Source: Rhodamnia argentea
Lineage: Eukaryota > Streptophyta > Magnoliopsida > Myrtales > Myrtaceae
Assembly (NCBI RefSeq): GCF_020921035.1
Contig: NC_063150.1
Coordinates: 1,550,001 to 1,614,000 of the forward strand
Direction: 5' to 3'
DNA: 64,000 nucleotides
Shown here: piece after piece, positions 12,101-25,399 of the stretch
How the letters are laid out: each line of letters begins with the position of its first letter
How positions within the stretch are numbered: the stretch's first letter is position 1
Translations under genes and position numbers: made by a program
The notes under the pieces: generated by a model
Told to the model about the DNA's origin: nothing
Seen by the model: only the letters and a program-made list of their open reading frames with translations
Database searches by the model: none

Positions 12101-13413
12101 GATATAGATGTATTTACGTATGAGAAAAGATAAATTACCTACGTATGACAAAAGAAAAATTACCTTAATCTGTCTCCTCAGTATTCCTTCCACTTCAGAA
12201 AACTTTTTCTCTCGATCTTCCCAGTCACAAACACACTAAAATAATGGTCAAATCAAGAAAATAAAGATGTAAGCATTTAACATGAAACAATGATGATCAA
12301 ATGCATTAGGTTGCCTGTACTATTGAACTCAACTCGACAATCCTCAAAAATAAATTGATTTTCAAAACTAACTTTATGAACTATGAAGATGTATAACAAA
12401 AGATAGAATTGGACTTCCTCAGGAACTTAAAATGTCCCTGCTTACAGTCCCATCTCCACAATATCGCAATATGACATGTCCACTACTCAGAATGCACTCC
12501 GATTGAATTTTCACTAAATATCTCCAAACAATCTCGCAGAAATTATTTAAAGCCCAAACTGCATTCGTCAGGCAAATATCAATTATGTGAAAGCATGCAA
12601 AACCAATCACAATGAGCGAGCGAATAACCTCCCGCCCAAATCTCGTGAACTTGATCTGTAACACATGAGCTTTCATCACTGCATGATGTCTAATAGAGAA
12701 GTTCTGATAGTTCAGCCATGGACAATATCAAATCAAAGAGATCGCACCAGATCATCTTGAGACCATTACATCAACCCCAAACTATCTTATTATAGTCCTA
12801 CTTGTCAGAAACCGGAAAGATAAAAGTCAACCAATTTACAAATTACAAGATGAAAGTTTCCCTGTTGATAGGTGCAAGTGCACTTCAGCCTCACCTGCTG
12901 TATGTAAAACCAAGGGCAAAAATGGGAGGAGAATGCAGTCATTACGATACCTGCAAAGTATGCAGAAGGTTGCAAGTTGCTTCTGGAAAATCAGGACGAA
13001 GAGCTAGTGCTTGCTTGTAGCTCTTTATAGCTGGTTCAACATGTCCACTGATTCCCAGAAAACCAGTAAGAATCCTTGTATAGCTGTAGAAAAGTCTCAA
13101 GAGACATCATAAGTAATCAAACTACTAAACCTGTCCTTATAAGCTGATGCTAGATTTGCATGAGCCTCAGCCATTGTGGGTCTGATGTTAATTGCGCGAA
13201 CATAGTCTTGAATGGCTTCACTAACCCTTCCAATCTCCTTGTATGTGTTACCACGGTTGACAAGCCCATCAGCTGCCATAGGATCAATTCTCAGAACTTC
13301 ATTGTAGCACGAAATTGCATCGGCATAGTTACCCTGTGATGGACCACAATAAAAGAATAAAAAAGACAGCAACAAATTAGACCTCTTTCCTTGCAGAATG
13401 ATCATCTACCCGG

Positions 13414-13474
<61 letters not shown>

Positions 13475-16400
13475 TGCTTGTATATTATTGCCAAATTGTT
13501 AAAAGGAGCAGAAAGTCCCACTGTCACAGTAAGGGTAGCCTTATAAAAGGAGGCAGCAACATTTAACATGTTCCTACAAGATTAACTTCTCAATGAGGGC
13601 GAGTTCCAACTAGTACTAGTACATTGATAATAAACAAGTGGCAAGTAGAGAAATGATCCATGTGATGGAAGTACCATTCCATATAAATATTCCCCAGATT
13701 TGTCAATGCTTGAGGATGGTTAGGTTGTAAAGAAAGACAGTGCTTCACAGAGAAGGAAAAAAAGATCAGGCATGGTCAAAAATACAAAATTAGGGAACCG
13801 ATGGATGCAAACTTTCATATAAACTTACTCGATAGCACGAAATGGCTTCCTCAACCCTTCCAGAATCTTTTAAAGCATTACCCTAATCATCCAAAAAGAA
13901 ACATTAATTGAATAAAAGGGTAATCGCAAGGATAAACCCCATGAATCTAAACGTAAGAGATGGCGAACCAAATTATTGTATGCCTCCAAGAAGCCTGAGT
14001 CAAAAGTAATTGCTCGCTTATAATTGACAATGGCCAAATCAAGTTGACCTTGTTCATAATAGATACTGGCCAAATTACCTGCACCATCAAATTTGACAGA
14101 TCAATAAGTTCCATTTGATTCCACGAATAGTGCCTATCTGATCCAGTGCATGAATCGCTCATTAACACGTGGAAACATTTCTAGGATGAAATCACTGACA
14201 TGATGAGACTGCTTTACCATCACAAAGATATATTTGCATTAATAGCGTAGGTCATGTGCTTTCCAGTATCCCAACTAGTTGACCTTTTTGACTCAAGTGT
14301 TGACACGAGAACTCTCTCTCGGAAAAATCAAATTCAGCAAGATGTCTCACTTCCATATTTTCCGCCAGTCTTTTCACAAATATCACAGAATAAGCTAAGC
14401 AAAAACTCACCATATGCCATAGCATAATCTGGTCGAGACTGCAGAGCACGCTGATAGCATATAATAGCCTCCTGAGGCATTCCCAAGGCCTGGAAAAGGC
14501 AAAAGAAAGATCTTGTTTTTCACCAGACACTCGTCCTGGCTTTTGCAGCTACCCCACCTCATTAGCACGATATTGATAGCTTACCTTATATACGTTTCCA
14601 AGGTTCAGGTAGGCATCTGAAAATGTTGGTCTGAGTTTTACTGCTTCCTGTAAATAAAGGTTATGATTTCAAATCACTTAAAGAAAGAACCCTAATGAGA
14701 ACATTTCTGACCACAATGAAAAGCAAATATCAAAAACATTCCAGAAAGTCACTCTTGTACATAGCCTGCCAAGTGGATCCTTTCTTGGTTTCTAACCAAA
14801 CAATAAACCTAACTAGCAGCCATCACCTTACAAATACAAATGCATGCTCAAGAACTTCTAATGCAAAAATGCATGAAATTTTAATGAAGAGAAAAAATTT
14901 CAACCAGATAACTAACCTTATAGTACTGAAGTGCCTTGTTAAGATCCCCTGCCTCCATGAAAAGGCCAGCAAGATTTGACCATGCAATTGCAAAATTTGG
15001 TTGTATACGGATGGCCTCAAGGTAACAATTGTATGCCTAAAAAGTGAACAAATACTCAGAAATTGCACAAATTCAAGATTCAATAACCAACATGTGCTTC
15101 CTGAACTACTCAGAAAGGACTGAATAAAGCATCCGGAGAAAATATTTTCCTATTTGACCATGCTATTCAAAAATTTGGTTGTACAACTTAAACGGCACAA
15201 AAAAATTCAAAAATCAATACATGTCTCCTCAACTGTTCTGTGATAATTAAATATTCAACATCTTCTCCAAAATAATGAGTAAAAGAATTAACTAAACTAT
15301 TACGCCCACTATAAATGAACAATTTACTTAGATTATACATTAATACAATTTCCAACAGCAATAAGACAATCATTCCATGAAACAAAACAGAAATCACAAG
15401 TGTCAAAAGCAGTCTAGGAACTAAAATAGACCAATTTAAAGAAGCACCAGTGCCCCAAGCCCATTCCCACCTCCATTGAAAAAAGGAACTATGAAATACA
15501 ACCAGAAACACATGGACAGGTAAATCACAGAAGCAATTAAAGTTGTAAGTCATGTCACCTCTTGCACTAAACCCTGAGCTTTCATTAAATTTCCGAGGTT
15601 ACTTTGAGCATCAACCTGCACCAACGGGCAAACAAAAAATAAGAAACATCTAGAACTTACAACATAGACTTCTCAAATATGAGCCTGATAATACCAAGCG
15701 TGGATTAAGTGCCAAAGCCTGCCGACAACACTGTCCAGCCTCTGTATATCTTCCTTTTCGCATATATGCACTCCCTAAATTTGACCAGGCATCAGCAAAA
15801 TTGGGTCGAAGCTGCAAACGTCATTGGACAAATTAAGATTAGATCATGAATCCGATGGCCCGTTATTTGAATCACTAATCAAGAAAAATTATGAAACTCA
15901 GAACGCCTTGAAAAAGAAGAAGTGTTCCCCTTGGTCATACTTCTACAATTGTTAAAATCTATTAACATTAATTAGCACAGCTGCGAAACCAAAGGTTAGA
16001 TGCTCCATACTTGGTAAGAGAATGGATCTCACATGCCACTGGGCCATACCTTTACTATGGAAAACCGTCCAAACAAGTTGGGAAGTAAATATGTATTCTA
16101 ACCATCTATCGCTGTTTCTGGGCATTCAAGTCAAGTTTACATCTAAAAACTCAATATAGTAGGAAGAACATCAAAACAAAAAACAATTTCTTATGTGAGA
16201 GAAAAAGAACTCCATTAGTAACAAATCTTTCAAGCAGAATACACACCTCAATAGCAATTAAGTAGTAACGAATCGCTGCATCAATATTCCCCTTCTCCTG
16301 AGAAAGAAAATATGCAGGAAAAACCGTCACAAACTTGACCCACATAAACCAACCAGCTTAAATGCTGTACCCTAGCACCGTTGAAGCTGTTGTACCAATT

Positions 16401-18503
16401 ACCTTCCACGCATTTGCCATATTTCCATAGCACTCAGCAAAATGTGGATCAATTCGAAGTGCTTCCTCATTCTTGGCTATGCACATATCTAAATCATGCA
16501 GCTACAGCATTCAAATCAAGTAGCCGAATCAGATCCATAGACCTAATATCATCTAATCATCAGATTAAAAGGGAAAAAAAAAACATGGAACCATTGAAAC
16601 AACCTGATAATATATTGCTCCGAGCAGTAGAAGGTTATCAGTCCGTTGGGGGTTTCTTTCATAAACAGCAAGGCTGTGCTCTAGTGCCTGCTTATAGATT
16701 CCAGCTTTATATTTCTGATGGGCAAGAGCTATCAGAATGTCTTCATTAGCTACAAATAAACAATGCGATTCAAAACGTTAACTCGATCATCAAAAGAGCC
16801 ACAGGGAAGCTCAGAAACAATTCAGATAAAATGCAGGGACATTTATAAAACATAAGACAAAGCCATCAGACAACACATTAATGAACACGAAAACCAAACA
16901 CACCTTGAGGAAAGATTACAATTTCGATACTACAAAGTCACAATATGTCAGAGCTTTCTTTGAAAGTTTGGCCTCAGTACAGTTCCCATTTGGAAAGCTT
17001 AATAGAAACTCTAACGCAATTACCAAAATAGAACCCAGAAAGCGTACTCTTACATGAAGCTTCCATCTTCAAACTCCTGAGCAAAAAGAATACGAGAAAC
17101 GGAAAAACAAAACAAATTGAAAGCCCTCAAACTTATTGTTTTATGCCAGGCATTTGCATGCATCGCTACTCAAGACACCAGCTAAGCAGAAACTTTAAAT
17201 AACCACGACGGAAACTTTCGATCAAAGTTTTCATAAAATGGTGCAGCTTATCTTCTCTACCACCAAAAAGATCACTAAGTGTCTTTAGCCACAAGTGGTA
17301 ACAATACCACCGGATACCTCTATTTACAGCATATATATTAACTCAAACATGTAACATACTTTGCACGAATTGATTTCGCTTTCCATTTCGGACAAGCTAG
17401 TATGGCATAAGGGAAGTTCTTCCTATTAAGAATCCTACTTCCTTCTTGCAAGCAGTGAATATCGGCCTCACCTATATTTTTTAATAAACAAATCAAGTCA
17501 AATGACCGGATATTTTATTAGATTTCTCCTTCTATATTTCAAGACCGCCAAAGAAATAGATTTCAGAAAGATAATGCATACAATTGCCATTTCAAGGTCC
17601 ACATTTACAAGCAAACGCTGACCTCATACATGTCCGTAGTGGTATAATCACCGAAACCCAACCAGATGAACTCCTTATAATTCGAGTCATCTTGTAGGTC
17701 CATATTCTAACTTATGAACCTTTGAGCACAGTTGAGCAACTTCCCCAATCACACAAACGAAGAGAAACATTGGCTCAATGACGAGATCTCAATATAAACG
17801 GTAATCACAGACTTAGTGCAAGCTAATCTTAAATTTATAACCAGAATTGAATAAACAGCAAAAGGCGTCATGGCCAGAGATCACTCAAAACGATTTAAGG
17901 ACAAAGATTGGCACCGTATTCCTACCTCTGATTATTCCTTGTGATCATTAGGTAATGATAATAAGTAGGTTTAACCTAATATCCAGGAACGCAAAAAACT
18001 AGCGGCAATCGAAAGATCGAACAAGCCAGAGCATGATCGCCGTAGAAATGGTGAAACATCGGTGCACCCATGACGATTCAAGCTGGCTGACATGCTATTG
18101 CAGGGAGACCAAAAAAAAAAGAAGACCTTTCCAGAAAAAATATGTCTATGGGACAACCATCAGAAAAGAAGCTTCAAACAATCAAGCACGAAATTTCGAT
18201 CCGAACCCTAAAACTCACCAAAAGCAACGCAAATAACGATCTAAAACAAAGACGAATCCCAAAAGAACCAAAAAGAATAATTAAGAAAGAAAGAAAAAAA
18301 AAACCTTCGCGAGAGTCCAGGGGCTGAGAGATCCTGAGGCTGGACAAGGAAGAAGAAACAGCATCGGGCTTGAGAGGCAAGGGCTCGTTGCTGAACGAGG
18401 CCAATTGGAGCTGTTCCTGCTGGTGCTGCTGCAGCTGCTGGTGCTGCTGCAGCTGTTGCAGCTGCTGCTGATGCAGCCGCGGATCGCTTTGCAGCGACAG
18501 CAT
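9148..18503 (-). CDS. SEC: SECRET AGENT-type O-linked N-acetylglucosamine transferase
   Basis: Transfers GlcNAc from UDP-GlcNAc to Ser/Thr of nuclear and cytosolic proteins; in Arabidopsis SEC targets include DELLA proteins. I read 28 in-phase exons: 18305-18503, 16604-16749, 16403-16501, 16247-16297, 15695-15811, 15559-15615, 14917-15036, 14585-14647, 14411-14489, 13969-14078, 13829-13882, 13675-13742, 13471-13573, 13131-13333, 12951-13047, 12164-12235, 11966-12042, 11772-11888, 11558-11642, 11320-11487, 10956-11066, 10783-10869, 10562-10689, 10389-10471, 10161-10266, 9856-10002, 9379-9499 and 9148-9261. The total is 993 aa. The first exon is Gln-rich (CAG/CTG repeats). Exons 2-15 encode TPRs; exons 16-28 encode the catalytic region, with the UDP-binding part [11 protein letters not shown] in exon 26. 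The protein ends EFPCNR. A normally conserved Asp reads His at 10974-10976 (YIHYLV). Confidence 0.96.
13419..13470. repeat. Compound (TG)n(AG)n microsatellite forming a SEC splice donor
   Basis: A TG run followed by an AG run ends exactly at the exon 13 border. On the gene strand the exon ends CAG and the intron begins GTCTCTCTCT, so the donor site itself is the edge of the microsatellite. Confidence 0.9.
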
Positions 18504-18730
18504 TTGCGGCGTAGCGACGAGGCCCTCTCTCCGTTCACCGATCGGGAGCCGGGGAAGATTCCCTCGACCGAAGGAGCTTCAGATTTTCTCGGGAAAATAG
18601 AAAAAACGCCACGAGGTTTCTCGAGAAAACTCTCTCTCTCTCTCTCTCTCTCTTGTATTTAAGAGGAAATTCGGGAATTTGGAGAATCCTTTCTTTTTCT
18701 CTCTCTCTACCAAAAAGCGTCCCCCCTATC
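18504..18730 (-). promoter_or_regulatory. CT/GA-rich 5' leader and promoter of SEC
   Basis: Minus-strand leader with (GA)n tracts at 18633-18652 and 18698-18707. A TTAAATACAAG element just upstream of the first tract (18653-18663) could be a TATA-like site, but this is uncertain. Confidence 0.4.
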
Positions 18731-21060
18731 AACACGCGTTAAATGTCGAGCTTCTCTCCAGGAGCTTCGATCCTGTGTTGCCCGCCACACCCGACAGCCC
18801 GTAGATCCGCGTCGGATGCTCGACACGTTTGGCCTCCGAACGTCCTGGACGCCGACGGGTGTGTAACGTGTTCGAACGGAGGCCCCGTGTGATCTTACGG
18901 CGGGAAGTGGGATGCCCGGAATCGCCCTCGGGCTCCAGCGCGACGACGCGTGTACGCGAGAACAGTACGGCCTCTGGTTGAAAGTTCGGCGAGGGTGGGG
19001 TGGTTTCCCAAATTTCAATTAAGGTTAGGTTAGATTGACATTTATCTCACGATCATGCGTGATCGGGAAAGAATCCAATTTCGATCGGGGCCGGCGATTC
19101 TCGACACGATCCGTTGACGCCACACGTAATAAAACTGATTGAATTCCGGCATAAAGGAATCATCTGTCATTTTACGCGGGCTCGCCGCTTGATTTCAATG
19201 CGGCGCAATTGTACGCATTGTAACGTTTTCGATACATTCAAAGACGCTTCTCTGTTAAGGGCTTGCGAAGACGGCACGCGTAAAATCAAAGAATCAATAA
19301 TAAGACGAAAGACAGATTTGGGGATACAGAAGCCGTTGAACATGAAGACATACTAACTGAATAGCATGTCTAAATTAATGTGATGTGCAATTACTCATAT
19401 CGTCTAAAAAACATGTTAAAAATGTTAACATGACATATTCATTAAGTAGCACTGGTTTATGTGCGTTTACAAAAAAGTGAATGTTCGGTTCGCGTCGTAT
19501 TGACATTTGACATGTGACATGTTTGATGATCATATTTGTCGTGTCATATCATGAGATCTTATTAAATATGTTAATATAGTCCATCAAGTTTATTAAATAT
19601 GTCGTATTCGAGTTAAACATGCTGATGTTATCCCCCCATTTCGACACGACGCCATGAAAGAACATGAATTGTCCCTAATTCCAATTTGCAAAGCCAGTCT
19701 TGTGTACCATTCTAAAAAATCAGCACCAAAAAGGAGAAAACAGATGAGTAACAAATTTGACAATACCAAGCAAAAACACCAAAGCATAAAATCTACATTT
19801 ATATGTGCACGATTGGAAGTTAGTACTCCTATATCAATTATAATTCAATAATATATCAATTACAATTCAATATCGATTTCACATCAATTGCCAAACCGGA
19901 TTTCCTCGAGTTCAACTGGGCTTGGCCATTGGTCAATCTAACTAGATAGCCTCGCCAAACTTTGCAGAACATATCTCCAAGTTCTAGTGGTGTGGGTATG
20001 CGTGTCCCAATTGGCGAGCTGCTAGACACATGATCGGGTCTATTTGAAAAATAATTCTAATATTGGGTGGAGGGAAAGCATCGATAATTTACATTCTTTT
20101 CCTCTTTAACAAGAGATGAAATGCATTCACTACATATCAGAAAGAAGATACATGATAGTCTTCCCAAATCCAGCACACAAAGGAAATTCACTTGGTTGCC
20201 CATAACCAATGATGCAGGCTTTGCAGCAAGCTTAACAAAACCGACTACTAGACTTAGTCAACTGCTATTGACCTAGCTTAAACTGACCCACCAAAAGACA
20301 CTCGAGGTGCCATGTCTCAGATTCAGTAACGCAGAGCCGTCGCAGGACACCTCGAGCCATACTCGAAGTTGCAGGCCAGTAGCAGTTGCCATATGTTAGC
20401 AACCATGGTGAGACAAAAATCATTTGCGCATCGTGAAGGCCCTCTCTTGCAATCTTCCATAGAAATCTGCTGGTTTGTCGTCTTCTCCCCGGACACAGCA
20501 AATCGTCTTGTGAAACTCATGCAAACAGACCATTAAGACAAATTCTGTGCCTCAAGCATATTCATTAACTTCTTGATCAAGAATGTCCAACTTTTTCATA
20601 TAAACCAGAAACAAGTCCGAAAACATAGCATGAAACGAACAAATGGATTTCAGAGGAAAGATAAGGCTAACTGGCAAAGATGTGGAGATAGCAGGCACAG
20701 GAAAGAATCTGATGATACAACTAGCAAGAAAGATTTACGTAGAACAAAACCCAGAAGAATGATTCGCACGAAGTCTTACCTAATCCAATCAAACCAAGCA
20801 TGGCAAGCCCTAATGATCCTCAAAATGGTAAACAAAAAGAACAGGAAAAAAAATGGAGAACCGTCTATACATGTCTCAATGAACTACAGGCACCTGCATA
20901 TTGGAACCTTTTATATACGAAAGCATGTGTATTGTACATGGATTGAGGGCACCTTTCTTTCTAATGCTAGGTAATCTCAACTTAATATTCCCCCAAAAAA
21001 CTCGTCAATCGTTGACCACATATATGAAGAGATGCAAATTATCTAGATACCGAGCTTGAT
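18731..21060. other. Unassigned intergenic DNA
   Basis: 18731-19010 is GC-rich with CpG-dense short frames and no recognised protein. 19370-19620 is AT-rich with repeated 'acatg/catgt' words. 20150-20970 has short frames on both strands, none recognised. No exon-intron structure was found. Confidence 0.4.
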
Positions 21061-21373
21061 TCACCGTTTCAATGATTTCATAGACACAGAACTTTCTCTT
21101 TCTGCAGGGATTCTTAAAATTGAATTGTATGGATTTTTTCTCATTTCTGAGGGAATATGGTGAAAACTCTCTTCCAAGTGTGGTAAAAAGAAATTCTGTT
21201 GCATCCAGATAGCATGGCCATAGTTTTGCTCCAGATAAGCATCGACATAAGAAGATGAAACCGCATTAGGACATTTTCTTTCTCCTGTAAGGGCAAGTAA
21301 ATCTACTTGGATATTTGCCTCCTCATTCTTTTTCTTTGATTTCTGCGTTATGTTGCAAATTGAGCACTGATCG
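21061..21373 (-). CDS. Unassigned terminal-exon-like reading frame
   Basis: After a good acceptor (a pyrimidine-poor but standard TTGCAG ending at 21374) about 104 codons stay open to a stop at 21061. The peptide is hydrophilic, begins SPDQCSICNI and has an acidic/basic linker (KSKKKNEE). A possible partner exon at 21470-21590 reads KSFLLVKPAPRCHTG in another frame. I do not recognise either. They could be the 3' end of a small gene, remains of one, or chance. Confidence 0.25.
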
Positions 21374-22661
21374 GGTGACTGCAATTTAGCAATTTTATCA
21401 ACTTCAACAGATAATTAGCTTCCCTTTCTTCATATGATGTTATGTGGCTGGTCCATGCATTTAGAGCACATGCCTAATTTCACTGAGATATCGCAGCCAG
21501 GTACTACCAGGAGAGGAGGACCCGGTGTGGCACCTAGGAGCTGGCTTCACAAGAAGAAAACTCTTCGTCAAATCCAACTGAGTTTGGGGTGGATTAGTTG
21601 ATTCGAACGTCCAAATAACCATATTGTAAAAAAGGATCTTGTTAACATTACCTAATAAAGAAACATTTGCATTTTGAATGCACTGATTGTGCATAACACG
21701 AGAATGACAACACTTTAAAAGGTGACGAATTTCTTTATTTGGATATTTAACAAGTTCATCTTGGGCACTTGTAAACAAAATCCCTACAAGATAACAATAA
21801 GAACATTCATTGGACAGAACATTTGATGACACAGGAAACAAAAATGAATAGCATTCGCTACACCGTATCCAATTATCAAAAGATAGAAGCCATTGAATAT
21901 GATGACAAACAAGTTCTAATATTACCTTAGGGTAATGGGTTCATCATGGCCCTCAGCCACAATTCCCTAGTGATGCTCATTAGTGTGTGAACAAACTCTG
22001 CTATGATCCTCCTCCGAGAGAAAACTTCGAGTGAATAAGCAACTCAACAAATGTAAAGGAACATTCAAAGTTGAACAATTTAATGCCCAAAAGTCTACAG
22101 ATTGTATGGTGATAAAGAGGTACGTGAAATTAGGAACTTTATGATGTAATTATGTCTGTTTGAATAGGTTTGAGATGGAAAATTGATTGGCGACAAGGAG
22201 ATGGGACAATTTCTTACAGTTTTGTTGAATTCTTTGAAGGAACTATTGCTATTTCACATTCAAAAGGAGTAACTACATGAACGGTTAACTTTGGTATCTA
22301 ATAGGTGGCTCATTTAACTAAATGAGTGACTTTATGATTGTCTATATGATCATGGGATATCTCTCTTAATTACATCAAAGACTTAATCATTGTGTATTCC
22401 CACCAGAGGTTTTAAAAATATTTAGGACATGGAGGCCAAATACCAACTGATATCTTAACCAGACCTTTTCCACAATTACATAATCAGTCGCATTTTAACC
22501 ATAGGTTGGATATGCTGTTTCTTTCAAAACATCAGCACCATCTTATTTCTTACTGAAATTTGGGAAACAATTACATTTATGGAAAATAATATGTTTGAAA
22601 CTATCACAGAGCATGAGACACGAGTAACAATGAAAGACCATCATATCTTAAGAATACTTAC

Positions 22662-23800
22662 GTAAGAATGTTTGTGAAACTCAGCTATTAGTTCCACTAG
22701 CCAGTTATCTAGTAAATTCAACAAAGCAGCTAATAAATCAAGAAAACTTATTCACAGCGGCCACTGTCGCACAACCAACATAACTGGTATACCTGCACAA
22801 GGGAGGATACGCAAGATAAACAAATGTCTCGAACAAGGTGTGTAAGAAAAGGTTCATTCTTTAGAAGTTTCTCAAATGAAAAATCATTCAGTTTCAATCA
22901 AAACGATTTGACAAGCCTAGAGATTGCAGCTCACCTTCCTTATTGATGGAGCCCGGAAACTTATAACGTATTTGCAAAGGACATGGGTATTCATGACAGG
23001 GAACCAGACTATGTACTTTGGTTAAAAGGATTCTCGAGGCAGGGGTTCCCTGGAACCCAGAGTAACAACTTCTTGCTTACCCAGTATAGCTTCACACATT
23101 AGAATGCGTCTCATTTCAATCTCATCCAGCTTAGATGCCAAGGCACTGCAAAACAGAAAGTAAGCTAAATGTAAGTAGTGGAACAGACTGGTTGTGATGG
23201 ATATCAACTTATTAAGAGAACTGTCGTTGCAAGCCTCAATTAGAAAGCAACTCTATGTAATGAGGCTTAGTATTGGGAAAATGGGCTGACTGCATGTTAC
23301 CCTCATAACAACTATAGCCTCAGGCTTTCGACCATAACTTTAACACATCATACTTTGTCTGAAAGAAACGAAAATAATTTCCATATGTCCCAGCAAATTC
23401 CCTGCTACCATCTTTCTGAGTTCAACCAGCAATTTAATGGGAGCAATTCATATCCCAAAGATTAACCACAGAAAAAGCCTTTAGATCTCTAGTGTCTCAA
23501 AATTAAAACTTTAGAAACGATCTGCAGCATATTACTTATTCCCAAAAATGCAATTGCTCAGAACGACCTAGAGTAGAAAAGGTATTTTAAGAGGTCTAGT
23601 GAGAAGTTATTACTTCTCAATGGCAAAGTTCATTGGAGAGAAGTACACAACAACACCATAAGAAATGGTATAGCGTCGAGCTATGATGTTACAGATAGTT
23701 CGTTTCAGCCCCAATAATGTATGCTTAATGTGGGCATCAGTTTGCCACTGCCTGAGAGAGAGTTCGTAATGACTCAACCCAAGTTAATTTGTGTCGAGAA
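22662..23800 (-). pseudogene. Decayed SRO (RCD1/SIMILAR TO RCD ONE) gene: PARP-like and RST remains
   Basis: SRO proteins are plant regulators with a non-catalytic PARP-like domain and a C-terminal RST domain. Block 1 (23614-23790) reads SQAVAN, a one-base frame shift, then DAHIKHTLLGLKRTICNII and YGVVVYFSPMNFAIE. Block 2 (22935-23145), after a TGCAG acceptor, reads MRRILMCEAILGKQEVVTLG, an in-frame TAA (23022-23024), then YIVWFPVMNTHV and YVISFRAPSIRK before a GTGAGC donor. The family segment 'FDSGVDDL' is missing at the stop. Block 3 (about 22662-22775) reads LLNLLDNWLVELIAEFHKHS, RST-like, before a GTAAGT donor. Block order and spacing match an intron-bearing SRO gene, so it is an old unprocessed copy. 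No intact N-terminus was found. Confidence 0.78.
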
Positions 23801-25399
23801 GTCCCAAATAAGCTAGTCCGCATGAGATTGTTCAGATTGTTCATTCCATATTTGTCAACCTAAATGGTTGGGCTTTCTAGGGTCACTAAAGTAATTTTCT
23901 GCTGAACTTTCTCTTATTCACATTCAATTGACTATTGGAATGCACCTTTCCATCAAACCCAGTCACACCGTTTACGTGTCAATCTATAGGCTAATATTAC
24001 CCTCGCTAGCAAGAGTTAGAAATTGCCCATGAAATTCTATCCTTATGCACAAAGGATATGCAGTTAGATTATGATTGGCTATAGGAACTGATAATTCTTC
24101 GAATATGGTATTATTTAGTTGACATAATGGCATTCATATTCAAAGTCTGCATGTCAGCTGTCCTTTGACCGTTTTATAGGACGTGTCAATGCGACAAATA
24201 AGCCATCAGTAAAAAGGATTGTCAATGAATGTTACTTATTACCCACCTCGTATATTGGAATTCTCGATTTGGTGCCTGTGTCTCTTCCCTTTTAGCCAGA
24301 ATCAAAATTATGTAGATGAAAAATGAAGTTTGATATCCATAATCCATGAGACTGCCCTGCGTGAGTATGTTATTTAATACATTATCAAAGAAAGGAAGTG
24401 ACGGTTTCACAATACAAATGTAAATTGTGGAGTTGTTATAGTTTTCCAGATCTGTGAATTTTATCGATGCTTACCATTGTTCACTTTAGTGCATTTTTCT
24501 TAGAACAGTGTCACTTTTTAACCCAAGAAAAAAGTGTAATAGTGGCTATTAGGACGTTGTCGAAGAGCTCACCACCAATTTTTTCAAGACTAAGACAGCC
24601 GAAAGTGCCCAAGCTTCAACGATACACATAAAGGCATGATTAGTACCACAATCTCACTGCACCAATTATCCTTCTCCCAATTAAGGATTGTGTAAAAATG
24701 AATTTTGGAACTTCAAGTTAGAGTTAGGTTTCTAATTGTACTTATTCGTAGGAAGAGCGGTTGAATGGGATAATATGGACTATGGTGTTTAATGTCTTAT
24801 ATCGCCACAGGTATGGAGGACTTTCCAGAAAGCAGCTAGTATTGCAAAGAGCTACTCTAGTAGCTAGTTCGCAAAGAGCTACTTTAGTAGCTAGTTCTCC
24901 CAAAAAAGATAAAAGAAAAACGTCTTCAATCAGGTATTATCTGGTAGATTTCCTAACCAAACTGATGCAAAGAAAAGCTAATCGTGCTTTGAATCTCTAA
25001 ACATATAAAAGATTTAGGGAGTAGAAATATTCAGAAAAGTGACATACCATTATTTTATATGACCTCCAAATAATAGGGGTCAAGGTCAGTCGGTGAGACG
25101 ATGGTGAATAAGCTCCATCGTCGAGAGGGAAACAGCCCAAATCACCAGCTAAGGCCCCTAAATGACTGCTTAGCTTCCAAATGAATGTAATCAGCCCTGT
25201 GAAAATGAACAGATGCAACTTCTGCCAATTTATAAACTTGTGCCTTCTTAATGTGCATGATAACTCAGAAGCGGATACTGGAAATGCTTTTCCAGAATCC
25301 TCTGTTTCAAGCACAAGAATTATGTCCTTTACAAAGTCTATCCTTACAAAAATTTCATAGATCAACCTTCAGAAGGGACATTTAAACTTCACAGTGCAT
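23801..25399. other. Unassigned DNA between the SRO relic and the PPR gene
   Basis: Probably includes the 3' UTR of the PPR gene. A 27-bp direct repeat (gcaaagagctactctagtag type) occurs twice at about 24844-24897. No gene was recognised. Confidence 0.4.

Noticed and set aside
18174-18662. Several overlapping frames on both strands in the SEC first exon, including a Leu-rich one
   Set aside because: Shadows of the CAG/CTG-rich polyglutamine-coding exon.
22435-22530. Plus-strand peptide PTDILTRPFPQ followed by RLDML, resembling the end of a Copia-type RNase H
   Set aside because: Very short, with no neighbouring polyprotein domains or LTRs; kept only as a weak hint of an old element fossil.
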